Below, in pieces: positions 49,637-57,776 of a stretch of 64,000 nucleotides of DNA (its first letter is position 1; each line of letters begins with the position of its first letter). A program made the translations under genes and the position numbers. The notes below the pieces were generated by a model, which did no database searches, had not been told where the DNA came from, and was given only the letters and a program-made list of their open reading frames with translations. Source of the stretch: Saccharomonospora cyanea NA-134 (GTDB lineage Bacteria > Actinomycetota > Actinomycetes > Mycobacteriales > Pseudonocardiaceae); the NCBI RefSeq assembly GCF_000244975.1, contig NZ_CM001440.1:2588325-2652324 (forward strand), in the 5' to 3' direction.

Positions 49637-51688
49637 GTGTCCGTTCCGTTACCCCCGCGTGTGAGCGCCGACCCGGTGTCGACACGACCCCGCAAGTTCC
49701 GGCCCGAGCTCCAGGGGCTGCGTGCTCTGGCGGCGCTGCTCGTGGTCGTCTACCACGTGTGGCTCGACCGGGTGTCCGGTGGTGTGGACGTGTTCTTCGT
49801 GATCAGCGGGTTCCTGATCACCGGACAGCTGTACCGGGCGGGTTGTCGGGGCCGCATCGAGTTCCGGCGCATGTGGGGGCGGATGCTCACGCGCCTCCTC
49901 CCGGCCGCGTTGACGGTGTTGCTGGTGACGATGGCGGTCGCCGTGCTGGTGCTGCCGGAACACCGGTGGATGCAGACGGCCAGGGAGGTCGTGGCGTCGG
50001 CGCTGTTCTTCGAGAACTGGCAGTTGGTCGCGGACTCGGCCGACTACTTCGCCCAGCACTCGACGGCAAGCCTGACGCAGCATTTCTGGTCACTGTCGAT
50101 CCAGGGCCAGTTCTACCTGGTGTGGCCGCTGCTGGTGGCGATGGTGGCGCTGCTCGCCCGGCGGGCGGGCTGGACGCTGCGTCGTTCGCTGGTGGCGGCG
50201 CTGGCCGTGACCTTCGCGCTGTCGCTCGCGTACTCGGTCTGGCTGACGGCGACGAACCAGCCGCTGGCGTACTTCCACTCGGCCACGCGGGTGTGGGAGT
50301 TCGCGCTGGGCGGATTGACGGCCCTGACGATCGACGCGGTCCGGGTGCCACGGGTGGTGCGGATCGTCTGCGGCTGGGTCGGTGTGCTCGCGCTCGTGTC
50401 GTGCGGGCTCGTGTTGCAGGTCGGCACGGTGTTCCCCGGCTACGCCGCTCTGTGGCCGACGCTGGCGGCGGTGCTGGTGCTCGTGGCCGGCGCCACCGAC
50501 AGCCGGATCGGTGCGGACCGGTTCCTGTCGGCGCGGCCACTGGTGCGTATGGGCGATCTGAGCTACGCGCTGTATCTGTGGCACTGGCCGATCCTGCTGT
50601 TCTTCCTCACCACCCGCGACCAGGAGACGGTCAGCGTGGTGGAGGGCGCCGTCGTGATCGGTGTGTCGGTGGTGCTCGCGGTGCTCACCCACCGCTTCGT
50701 GGAGCAGCCTGCCCGCAACGCGCGCATGGTGACGGCGACCCCGTGGGGTGCCTACCGTTTCGGAATCCTGGCGTTGCTGCCGGTGCTGTTGGCAGCGGGA
50801 AGCTGGCAGCTCGTCACGGCGCAGCGCGCGTCGTTCACCGTGGCCGCCGAGGAGAACGAAACACTCGGGGCTCAGGCGCTCCACGCCCGCGCGCCGCTGG
50901 TGGACGCCGGTAAGCCGGTCCTCCCGCCGTATGCGGCCCTGCCCGAGCAGTTCGACAGCTTCGGCGAAGAGGAGTGCCGCTACTCGCCGAAGAACGAGGA
51001 GCTGCGTATCTGCACGGTGGACCCCGTGGGGGAGCCGGTGCGGCGGGTCGTCGTCGTGGGCGACTCGCACTCCCAGCAGTACATCGCCGCGCTGCGCCCG
51101 ATCGTCGACCGTCGGAGTTGGCAGGTCATCTCGATGGGCAAGGGCGGTTGCCCGTTCACCACCGACGCAGCCGAGGAGGACTGCCGCGTGTGGAACGCCG
51201 CCGTGCTGCAGGAGATCATCGAGACCCGGCCGGACGCCGTGATCACCATGGCCACGCGTGACGTGCGGGTGGGGCTGACGGAGTGGACCCCGCCCGGCTA
51301 CGTGGAGCAGTGGCGGGCCCTCGACGCCGCGGGCATCCCGGTGGTGGCCATTCGTGACAGCCCCCGATACGACTTCGAGCCGTCGGAGTGCGTGCAGAAA
51401 CACGGTGCGGACGCGCCGCGCTGCTCGGGGGTGAGAGCGGAGTTGCTGGCCCCGGAACCACCGTATGCCGGGCTCGACGACGTGCCGCCCAATGTGTCGT
51501 TCCTCGACTTCAGTGACTACTTCTGCAACGCCGAGACCTGCCCGCCGGTAATCGGGAACGTGCTCGTGTACATGGACGACAACCACGTCACCGCCACCTA
51601 CCTGGAAACGATGTCGCCGATCGTCGAGACGCGGTTGGTCGAGGCCCTGCGCTGGGAGGACGACCCCTCGGGTGGTCCGGACAGGTGA
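49637..51688 (+). CDS. OafA/YrhL-type acyltransferase with SGNH domain
   Basis: Membrane acyltransferase of 683 residues. The N-terminal part (about residues 20-380) has ten or more helices with the acyltransferase-3 texts ELQGLRALAALLVVVYHVWL and GVDVFFVISGFLITGQLYR, then QHFWSLSIQGQFYLVWPLLV. The C-terminal part (about 440-670) is an extracytoplasmic SGNH-hydrolase-like domain with VVVGDSHSQQYIAAL and the late DDNHVT (Asp/His). It O-acetylates a surface glycan or a lipid-linked sugar; the acceptor is unknown. GTG at 49637 follows GGAG by 6 bases. Confidence 0.9.
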   Translation: MSVPLPPRVSADPVSTRPRKFRPELQGLRALAALLVVVYHVWLDRVSGGVDVFFVISGFLITGQLYRAGCRGRIEFRRMWGRMLTRLLPAALTVLLVTMAVAVLVLPEHRWMQTAREVVASALFFENWQLVADSADYFAQHSTASLTQHFWSLSIQGQFYLVWPLLVAMVALLARRAGWTLRRSLVAALAVTFALSLAYSVWLTATNQPLAYFHSATRVWEFALGGLTALTIDAVRVPRVVRIVCGWVGVLALVSCGLVLQVGTVFPGYAALWPTLAAVLVLVAGATDSRIGADRFLSARPLVRMGDLSYALYLWHWPILLFFLTTRDQETVSVVEGAVVIGVSVVLAVLTHRFVEQPARNARMVTATPWGAYRFGILALLPVLLAAGSWQLVTAQRASFTVAAEENETLGAQALHARAPLVDAGKPVLPPYAALPEQFDSFGEEECRYSPKNEELRICTVDPVGEPVRRVVVVGDSHSQQYIAALRPIVDRRSWQVISMGKGGCPFTTDAAEEDCRVWNAAVLQEIIETRPDAVITMATRDVRVGLTEWTPPGYVEQWRALDAAGIPVVAIRDSPRYDFEPSECVQKHGADAPRCSGVRAELLAPEPPYAGLDDVPPNVSFLDFSDYFCNAETCPPVIGNVLVYMDDNHVTATYLETMSPIVETRLVEALRWEDDPSGGPDR

Positions 51689-51717
51689 CACGTCGCCGTC
51701 GGTAGGCTGCGGGCACG

Positions 51718-52716
51718 ATGACCGCACTCGACCCGGGACCACTGCTGAGTGAGCACTACGCCCTCGACGTCCGTGAACTCGTCCCGGTGGACGCGGGAGC
51801 CGACCGGGCGGCGTCGTTGTGGAAGGCGCGCGGCCACGACGGTCGCGAGTACGCGGTCAAGTGGACCGCCGGCGGGTCTCCGGCGGGGTTGGTACTCTCG
51901 TCCGCTCTCGCCACCGCCTGCCCGGGGGCGGCACCGATGCCGGTGCGGACCCGGGCAGGCGCGCTGTGGGCCGCCGCGGGTGGGCGGCGGCTGTCAGTGG
52001 TGGAGTGGGTCGCCGGTCGTAGCGCGGTCGACGTCGCTCCGGAGGAGGGGCACTGGGTCGCGTGCGGCCGCCTTCTCTCCGCACTCCACGGTCTGCCCGT
52101 CGACTGCGAGCTGCGCCGGTGGCTGCCGCGCGAGGACTTCGACCCGTCGCGTTGGGTCGACGTCTTCGACGACATCGACGCGCGACTGACCCGGACGGCC
52201 GGCCCGGCCGAGGACAACTGCCTCACGCGGCTCCGCGCCGTGTGGTGGCAGCGGCGGGCGGAGCTGCGTGTGGTGCGCGACGACACGCTGCGGTTGGGGG
52301 AGTGGTTCGCCTCTCGGGCGGACGATCTCAACGCCGTGCCGTGTCATGCCGATCCGCACCTGGGCAACCTCGTCGTCACCGGAGCCGACACGGTGGCGCT
52401 GATCGACTTCGACGACGCCGTGCTCGCCCCGCCGGAACGGGATCTGATGTTCGTTCTCGGCGGCGGTGTGTTCGCCGAACGACTCGTCACGCAGCGGCAA
52501 CAGGAGGCGTTCCTGCGCGGCTACGGCCCGCACGCGGAGGATGACCGATTGCTCGCCTACTACCGGGGCCTGCGTGTGCTGGAGGATGTCAGCGACCCGG
52601 CCACGGTGGTGCTCGATCCAGAGCCCCCGGCTACCGAGCGGGTCACGAGCCTCGGCTACGTCACCGCGACGCTGGCGCCGGGCGCGCTGCTCGACCAGGC
52701 GCTGCGCTCCGGCTGA
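51718..52716 (+). CDS. Aminoglycoside phosphotransferase family protein
   Basis: Kinase-like protein of 332 residues, most like the spectinomycin/APH(9) type: Lys in GREYAVKWTAGG, Brenner motif HADPHLGNLVV with the catalytic Asp, and DFG-equivalent LIDFDDAVLAPPERDLMF. ATG at 51718, 29 bases after the acyltransferase gene. Whether it gives resistance or phosphorylates a metabolite cannot be told. Confidence 0.85.
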   Translation: MTALDPGPLLSEHYALDVRELVPVDAGADRAASLWKARGHDGREYAVKWTAGGSPAGLVLSSALATACPGAAPMPVRTRAGALWAAAGGRRLSVVEWVAGRSAVDVAPEEGHWVACGRLLSALHGLPVDCELRRWLPREDFDPSRWVDVFDDIDARLTRTAGPAEDNCLTRLRAVWWQRRAELRVVRDDTLRLGEWFASRADDLNAVPCHADPHLGNLVVTGADTVALIDFDDAVLAPPERDLMFVLGGGVFAERLVTQRQQEAFLRGYGPHAEDDRLLAYYRGLRVLEDVSDPATVVLDPEPPATERVTSLGYVTATLAPGALLDQALRSG

Positions 52717-52786
52717 GGCCGAAGCTGTGGCGTGGTGCCGCTCGGGCCTGCGGTGACCTCCCCGGTGTCCGCCACAGTGCTCTGTC

Positions 52787-53776
52787 TCAGAACTCGACAG
52801 CCCTGCCGTGAGGCACCCGGCCCTGCGGGACGGCAGGGGTCCGCGAACGGAACGTGCGGCGATAGGTGTCCGGAGGAACACCGACCGTGCGGTTGAAGTG
52901 TCGGCGCAGCGTTGTGGCGGTGCCCATGCCGGTGGCGGTGGCGATGGCGTCGATGCTGTCGTCAGTGGTCTCCAGCAACGTCTGGGCATGGCGGATCCGC
53001 TGGATCAGCAACCATTGCAACGGGGTGGTACCGACCACCGATCTGAAGTGGCGACCGAGGTTGCGGGAGCTCATCCGCGCTTGGCGGGCCAGGTCCTCCA
53101 CGGTCAGCGGGTGGTCCAGTCGTTCGAGCACCCAGGCGAACAGGTCGGCGAGCGGATGCTTGTCCGGAGGGGGCACGGGGGTGGTGACGAACTGGGCCTG
53201 CCCACCGTCCCGGTGTGGCGGCACGACCAGGCGGCGGGCCACGGTGTTGGCGATCGACGAACCGTGGTCGAGGCGGACCAGGTGCAGACACAGGTCCATG
53301 GCGGCGGCCTTGCCCGCCGAGGTCAGCACGGTGCCGTTGTCCACGTAGAGGACGTCGGGGTCCACCGTCACCTGGGGATACCGGGCGGCCAGGGTTCCGG
53401 TGTGCGCCCAGTGCGTGGTCGCGCGTCGCCCGTCCAGCAGCCCGGCGGCGGCCACCACGAAGGCGCCGGTGCAGAGAGCGGCCACGCGTGCACCCGCCTC
53501 GTGTGCCGCGCGCACCGCGTCGACGAGGTCGGTGGGTGGCTCCTCGTCGACGTCCGCCCAGCCCGGGACGATCACGGTGTCGGCGCGCGTCAGGTGGTCG
53601 AGACCGTGATCGGGGTCGAGCCGGAACCGGCCGGCCCGCACCGGGCCGGGGCCACACACGAACACCCGGTACCAGGGCACCGCCACGCTGGCCGGAACGG
53701 CGCCGAAGACCTCGTACGCCAAGGCCAGTTCGAAATGCAACATCCCGTCGGTGACGGCCAACGCGACAGTGGTCAT
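52787..53776 (-). CDS. GlxA-like AraC-family regulator (third of three)
   Basis: Regulator of 329 residues: DJ-1/PfpI-like N-terminal domain (LALAYEVFGAVPASVAVPWY, Cys in AALCTGAFVVAAAG, YVDNGTVLTSAGKAAAMDLC) and AraC C-terminal domain (LTVEDLARQARMSSRNLGRH, DAIATATGMGTATTLRRHF, PDTYRRTF). ATG at 53776. A long inverted repeat starts at the start codon (53776-53810) and the divergent target is the saccharopine-dehydrogenase-like gene at 53884. Confidence 0.92.
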   Translation of the reverse strand: MTTVALAVTDGMLHFELALAYEVFGAVPASVAVPWYRVFVCGPGPVRAGRFRLDPDHGLDHLTRADTVIVPGWADVDEEPPTDLVDAVRAAHEAGARVAALCTGAFVVAAAGLLDGRRATTHWAHTGTLAARYPQVTVDPDVLYVDNGTVLTSAGKAAAMDLCLHLVRLDHGSSIANTVARRLVVPPHRDGGQAQFVTTPVPPPDKHPLADLFAWVLERLDHPLTVEDLARQARMSSRNLGRHFRSVVGTTPLQWLLIQRIRHAQTLLETTDDSIDAIATATGMGTATTLRRHFNRTVGVPPDTYRRTFRSRTPAVPQGRVPHGRAVEF

Positions 53777-53810
53777 GTCTGGAATTGTATGGATTATGGC
53801 GTTCCAGACA
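53776..53810. promoter_or_regulatory. Inverted repeat between GlxA-like and oxidoreductase genes
   Basis: TGTCTGGAA and TTCCAGACA, perfect 9-base arms 17 bases apart. It begins at the first base of the regulator start codon, so binding there would block that gene. AraC-family proteins usually bind paired sites of this kind. Confidence 0.7.
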
Positions 53811-53883
53811 CTCGTAGGCCACGTTCGCCCTTGCCAGGATGGGACCGAGAGAACACAGCGGATGGTTCGAGCAGGGAGAGTTC

Positions 53884-54981
53884 ATGAACGCGGGGTCTGC
53901 GGTGGTGGTGTTCGGCGCATACGGACACACCGGGCGTTTCGTGGTGTCACAGTTGAAAAGGCGCGGGTTCGTCCCGATCCTGTCCGGCCGCGACGCCGCG
54001 AAGCTGGCGGCACTGGCAGCGGTCGAGTCCGGACTGGACGCCCGCCCGGCGACGGTCGATGATCCGGCCTCGCTCGACCGCGCACTGTCCGGCGCGGCGG
54101 CGGTGATCAACTGCGCCGGTCCGTACGCCACGACGGCCGCACCCGTGATCGAGTCGGCTCTGCGCGCGGGGATCCCGTACGTGGACGTGGCGGCCGAGAT
54201 CGAAGCCAACGTCGACACGTTCACACACTTCACCGACCGTGCCCGCGCCGCCGGGTCGGTGATCGTCCCTGCGATGGCCTTCTACGGTGGACTCGGTGAT
54301 CTGCTGACCACCGCCGCGATGGGTGACTGGACCGTCGCCGACGAAGTGCACGTCGCATACGCGTTGAGCGGGTGGCACCCCACCGCCGGGACGCGGGCCG
54401 CGGGCGCCGTCTCCCGGCAACGGCGAGGCGGCCGACGCGTCCGCTACACGAACGGACGGCTGGAGTACCGCCAGGACGAGCCGCCGACCCTGGAATGGCC
54501 GTTCCCCGACCCGATGGGGCCCCGGGACGTCATCGGGGAGTTCACGATGGCCGACGTCGTCACCATCCCCAGTCACCTGCCTGTCCCCGAGGTGCGCACC
54601 TACATGACGGTCGAGGCGGCGAGAGACGTGTCGGCTTCCGAGACACCGACCCCGACCGCGGTCGACGAGCGTGGGCGCTCTGACCAGACCTTCCTCGTCG
54701 ACGTCGTCGTGCGCTCCGGTGGCGATGAACGACGCGTTGTGGCCAGGGGTCAGGACATCTACGCCGTCAGTGCGTCCCTCGCGGTGGAAGCGGTCGACCG
54801 CATCCTCGCCGGACGGACCAGGACGGTCGGTGTCGCGTCCGCGGGCGAGATCTTCGACGCGCGCGACTTCCTTCACGCACTGTCGCCGGAGATCTCCCTG
54901 GAACTGTGGGACCACGCCGGAACGCCCGCAGGGCTCTCGTCCCCGGCACGGCTGGCCGCGCCGGGGCATCTCGTGTCCTGA
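53884..54981 (+). CDS. Saccharopine-dehydrogenase-like NAD(P)-binding oxidoreductase
   Basis: Protein of 365 residues. N-terminal Rossmann domain VVVFGAYGHTGRFVVSQLKR, then LSGRDAAKLAAL and VINCAGPYATTAAPVIESAL; the later GIPYVDVAAEI is typical of saccharopine-dehydrogenase-like and trans-acting enoyl reductase proteins. Substrate unknown. ATG at 53884 is preceded by GGGAG. The stop lies in a 27-base direct repeat (54970-54996) that recurs at 55843-55869. Confidence 0.88.
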   Translation: MNAGSAVVVFGAYGHTGRFVVSQLKRRGFVPILSGRDAAKLAALAAVESGLDARPATVDDPASLDRALSGAAAVINCAGPYATTAAPVIESALRAGIPYVDVAAEIEANVDTFTHFTDRARAAGSVIVPAMAFYGGLGDLLTTAAMGDWTVADEVHVAYALSGWHPTAGTRAAGAVSRQRRGGRRVRYTNGRLEYRQDEPPTLEWPFPDPMGPRDVIGEFTMADVVTIPSHLPVPEVRTYMTVEAARDVSASETPTPTAVDERGRSDQTFLVDVVVRSGGDERRVVARGQDIYAVSASLAVEAVDRILAGRTRTVGVASAGEIFDARDFLHALSPEISLELWDHAGTPAGLSSPARLAAPGHLVS

Positions 54982-54996
54982 CGGAAGCCGCGCGGG
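54970..54996. repeat. Left 27-bp direct repeat
   Basis: Contains GTCCTGACGGAAGCCGCG followed by CGGG, exactly the same as at 55848-55869; with the bases to its left it matches 55843-55869 at 26 of 27 positions. It spans the stop codon (TGA at 54979-54981) of the oxidoreductase gene. Confidence 0.75.
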
Positions 54997-55423
54997 ACCG
55001 TATTCTACTTTCCTGCGGCGGATGTAGCGGAGAAAACCTACGAACTTCGCACGCGACTTGGCCAGTCTGGACCGATCTCGTCCCCAGTCACCACGACTTT
55101 CCCTGTTGCGGTTAAGGGTTCGTCTTGGTGTCCAGTTTGGGCAACGGCTATGGAATTAAAGACCATGTTGGCGCAGCAGGGGCCTCTTCCGTTTACGAGA
55201 GCATCGATGACGCAATGGTGTGATCAGTTTCCCATTCTGTTCTGTTGCAACAGTACCCATGGGACATGATCGTTGCCATTACTCCGACGAAAGTGGCATG
55301 GTGCAGAGGGAAGCCGGGGAGGTTGGCTGATGGGGCACTCTCCATGCTCCCCGGAGCAGGTTATTGTGGATATCTTCCTTCGGCGAGTATCGCGGCAACC
55401 CTGAAAGAGATGCACAGTGGGTC
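54982..55423. other. AT-richer segment without a clear gene
   Basis: About 440 bases inside the direct-repeat pair, visibly less GC-rich than its surroundings. Short open frames exist on both strands but none has a recognisable family, and their starts lack convincing ribosome sites. Confidence 0.35.
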
Positions 55424-55630
55424 TTATTCCAGTCGCCTCCCGTAAAGCACTACTGGCATAGACGATCCGGCGACAGCGAAATTGCCGTTGCCGCCGGTGG
55501 CATGGAATCTATAGGTACCATCTCCGGCCCGGGGTCCCCTCAGGAGATACCAAAGAACTCCAACAACAATAGTCGTGACTGCGGTTACCGCCAGCGTTAT
55601 CAGGATGATGACGGTTGCCCTGTCCGACAT
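55424..55630 (-). CDS. Small single-helix membrane protein
   Basis: Protein of 68 residues: MSDRATVIILITLAVTAVTT plus IVVGVLWYLL is one long hydrophobic helix, followed by a short basic and glycine-rich tail (GPRAGDGTYRFHATGGNG). AAGGAG lies 7 bases before the ATG at 55630, so translation is plausible. No family recognised. It is the only credible gene between the 27-bp direct repeats and lies in AT-richer DNA. Confidence 0.55.
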   Translation of the reverse strand: MSDRATVIILITLAVTAVTTIVVGVLWYLLRGPRAGDGTYRFHATGGNGNFAVAGSSMPVVLYGRRLE

Positions 55631-55842
55631 AGTGCCGCTCCTTGAGTTCCGGGCCAGTCAGGTCTGGGTTTTGAGCCATCTTGTCGTTCGCCCTGCGAGG
55701 CGGCAACCACCAGCACTAGGGCTCAGGCGCCGCGATGGTCTGCGCCTGAGCCCCAACGGAGGTAGAAAACTTGTCCCGACCACGGTCGGTCACTTCTGCG
55801 ATGCCGCGCTGGACGTCGAACTGGTCCGGAAGACGTCGGAGT

Positions 55843-55869
55843 CTCGCGTCCTGACGGAAGCCGCGCGGG
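55843..55869. repeat. Right 27-bp direct repeat
   Basis: 26 of 27 bases identical to 54970-54996 in the same orientation. It ends just before the stop codon of the leftward phosphatase gene (55877). Confidence 0.75.
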
Positions 55870-55876
55870 CGCCCTT

Positions 55877-56578
55877 TCAGGTGGCCAAGCGGGTGAGCAG
55901 GGCGGCGAGTTCCGTCTCGGACAGACCGTTCTCCAGAAGGAACTCGGGCATGGTCAGTGACTCGACCGTCGAGGTCAGTGAGTTCTCGATGGTGGTGCCG
56001 TGTTCAGCGAGGAATTCACTCACCGCAGTGAGTTGATCACGGACGCCGAGCTCGTCGAATCGCTGTTTCATCCGGTGGTAGGTCAGCAGATAGTCGGCGA
56101 TGATGTCTTCCGGTGTCGCCCCGGCCAGCGCGAGCAACACCAGGGCGAGCAACCCGGTCCGGTCCTTGCCGCCGGCGCAGTGGAACACCACGCAGCCCGG
56201 TGCCGCGTTGGCGACCGCCCGCACAGCGTTGATCACGAGCTCCGGGTGTTCGGCCAGTAGCACCGGGAAGTACAACGGCGAGGCGAGTCTGTCGATCTCC
56301 ATCCAATGCTCGTAGAACGGCGTCCCAACTGGGTCCAGTGGCGCCCGCACGGTCGTGATACCCGGCGGCGTCGGCACCCGGTTCGGCACGATCTCGTCGG
56401 AGTTGCGCAGATCGACGACTGTGCGCACTCCGTGGCCCCAGGCCGCCGCCCAGCCGCGTTCGCTCAGGTGTGTCGGGGCTTCCATACGGACCACCGCACC
56501 GCGGCTGATCTTCCCCAGCCCCCCGAGGTCGCGAACGTTGACGCACCCGTCCCACGCGAGTTCCCTGTGCACCGTCAT
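55877..56578 (-). CDS. Tyrosine-protein phosphatase (PTP fold)
   Basis: Protein of 233 residues with the phosphatase loop HCAGGKDRTG (Cys and Arg of the CX5R motif present) and the family texts CVNVRDLGGLGK and VVDLRNSDEIVPNR. This is the bacterial PTP/dual-lipid phosphatase family that includes mycobacterial PtpB relatives. The substrate is unknown. ATG at 56578. It stands between the direct-repeat segment and the MarR gene, all leftward. Confidence 0.9.
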   Translation of the reverse strand: MTVHRELAWDGCVNVRDLGGLGKISRGAVVRMEAPTHLSERGWAAAWGHGVRTVVDLRNSDEIVPNRVPTPPGITTVRAPLDPVGTPFYEHWMEIDRLASPLYFPVLLAEHPELVINAVRAVANAAPGCVVFHCAGGKDRTGLLALVLLALAGATPEDIIADYLLTYHRMKQRFDELGVRDQLTAVSEFLAEHGTTIENSLTSTVESLTMPEFLLENGLSETELAALLTRLAT

Positions 56579-56593
56579 ACCTGGAAGGACGCC

Positions 56594-57100
56594 TCACACC
56601 GCGCCACGTTGGGGGCCACGGGGCACACGTTCCAGCCCGGCGTCCGGGGCAGTGGCCTCCAGCCGGTCGAGGACGCGCTCGGCGATCGACGCCAACACCG
56701 TGACCTGGTCGGGGGTCAGTTGGTCGAACACCAGGTCGCGCACGGTGTCGACGTGGCCGGGCGCGGCCTGTTCGATCGCCTCACGGCCACGGGCGGTGAG
56801 CACCACGAAAGCACCGCGGGCGTCGCTGGGGCAGTCCTCGCGGCAGACGAGGTCGCGTTTCTGCATGCGGGCGAGGTGGTGGGAGAGCCTGCTCTTCTCC
56901 CACTGCAGCGCCGCGGCGAGCTGTCCCACGCGCATGCGGGGTTCCGGCTGGTCGGTGAGCTGGACGAGCACCTCGAAGTCGGACATGGACAGGCCCGAGT
57001 CGGCCTGTAGCTGACGGCTCAGGCGCGCCGTGAGCTGGGCGTGCATCGTGAGGTAGCCGCGCCAGGCGCGTTGTTCGTGATCGTCGAGCCAGCGTGTCAT
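56594..57100 (-). CDS. MarR-family regulator
   Basis: Regulator of 168 residues with the winged helix (MSDFEVLVQLTDQPEPRMRV, LAAALQWEKSRLSHHLARMQ) and the wing CREDCPSDARGAFVVLTARG. MTRWLDDHEQRAWRGYL at the N-terminus is common in actinobacterial MarR proteins. ATG at 57100; the ATG at 57109 would add three residues. Divergent from the YceI/VOC pair, with paired 15-base sites in between. Confidence 0.92.
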   Translation of the reverse strand: MTRWLDDHEQRAWRGYLTMHAQLTARLSRQLQADSGLSMSDFEVLVQLTDQPEPRMRVGQLAAALQWEKSRLSHHLARMQKRDLVCREDCPSDARGAFVVLTARGREAIEQAAPGHVDTVRDLVFDQLTPDQVTVLASIAERVLDRLEATAPDAGLERVPRGPQRGAV

Positions 57101-57119
57101 GAATCTCATTCTACCGGGA

Positions 57120-57173
57120 ATTGTTGATGCGTCACCTATGTTGGAGGAGGTGTCAGGATGACACGTCAACAAT
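57120..57173. promoter_or_regulatory. Paired inverted sites between MarR and YceI genes
   Basis: ATTGTTGATGCGTCA (57120-57134) and its near inverse TGACACGTCAACAAT (57159-57173), 13 of 15 matching, 24 bases apart. They lie between divergent genes, one next to the MarR start and one just before the YceI ATG at 57188. Candidate MarR-family binding sites controlling both. Confidence 0.65.
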
Positions 57174-57187
57174 CTGGAGGCACGGAC

Positions 57188-57745
57188 ATGACCGCGAGCG
57201 TGGACTACACACAGCTGACCGGCACCTACACCATCGACCCCTCGCACACCCGCATCGGCTTCGTGGCCCGACACGCCATGGTCACCAAGGTGCGCGGCGC
57301 GTTCAACGAGTTCGACGGCACCGCCAGGATCGACGGCGACAACCCCGCCGACTCGTCGGTGGAGCTCGTCATCAAGGCCGCGAGCATCGACACCCGCAAC
57401 GCCGACCGCGACGGGCACCTGCGCAGCAACGACTTCCTGGCCATGGACGAGTACCCGGAGATCACCTTCCGGTCCACCGGGATCGCCTCGACCGGAGAGG
57501 GCAGCTTCGACGTCACCGGTGACCTCACCATCAAGGGCGTCACACGGCAGGTCACCATCCCGCTGACCTTCGAGGGTCAGGCCCTCGACCCGTTCGGCAA
57601 CGTCCGCGTCGGCTTCGAGGGATCGACCACCATCAACCGCAAGGACTTCGGTGTCACCTGGAACGCGGCCCTGGAGACCGGCGGCGTGCTGGTCAGCGAC
57701 AAGGTCGTCCTCGAGTTCGAGATCTCGGCCATCAAGCAGGACTGA
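57188..57745 (+). CDS. YceI-family protein
   Basis: Protein of 185 residues of the YceI lipocalin-like family: TGTYTIDPSHTRIGFVARHA at the start, TKVRGAFNEFDGTARID, DYLAM-like NDFLAMDEYPEITFRS, DLTIKGVTRQVTIPLTFEG, and the C-terminal INRKDFGVTWN. No signal peptide, so cytoplasmic. YceI proteins bind isoprenoid-type lipids. ATG at 57188. Followed by a VOC dioxygenase gene in the same operon; the MarR regulator is divergent. The trio looks like a quinone/redox stress unit. Confidence 0.92.
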   Translation: MTASVDYTQLTGTYTIDPSHTRIGFVARHAMVTKVRGAFNEFDGTARIDGDNPADSSVELVIKAASIDTRNADRDGHLRSNDFLAMDEYPEITFRSTGIASTGEGSFDVTGDLTIKGVTRQVTIPLTFEGQALDPFGNVRVGFEGSTTINRKDFGVTWNAALETGGVLVSDKVVLEFEISAIKQD

Positions 57746-57776
57746 AGCCGGACGGCAAGCGTCTGAGGACTGTTCC

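Noticed and set aside
55224-55445. Two overlapping open frames on opposite strands between the direct repeats
   Set aside because: Neither has a convincing ribosome site or family, and AT-richer DNA gives no strand signal.
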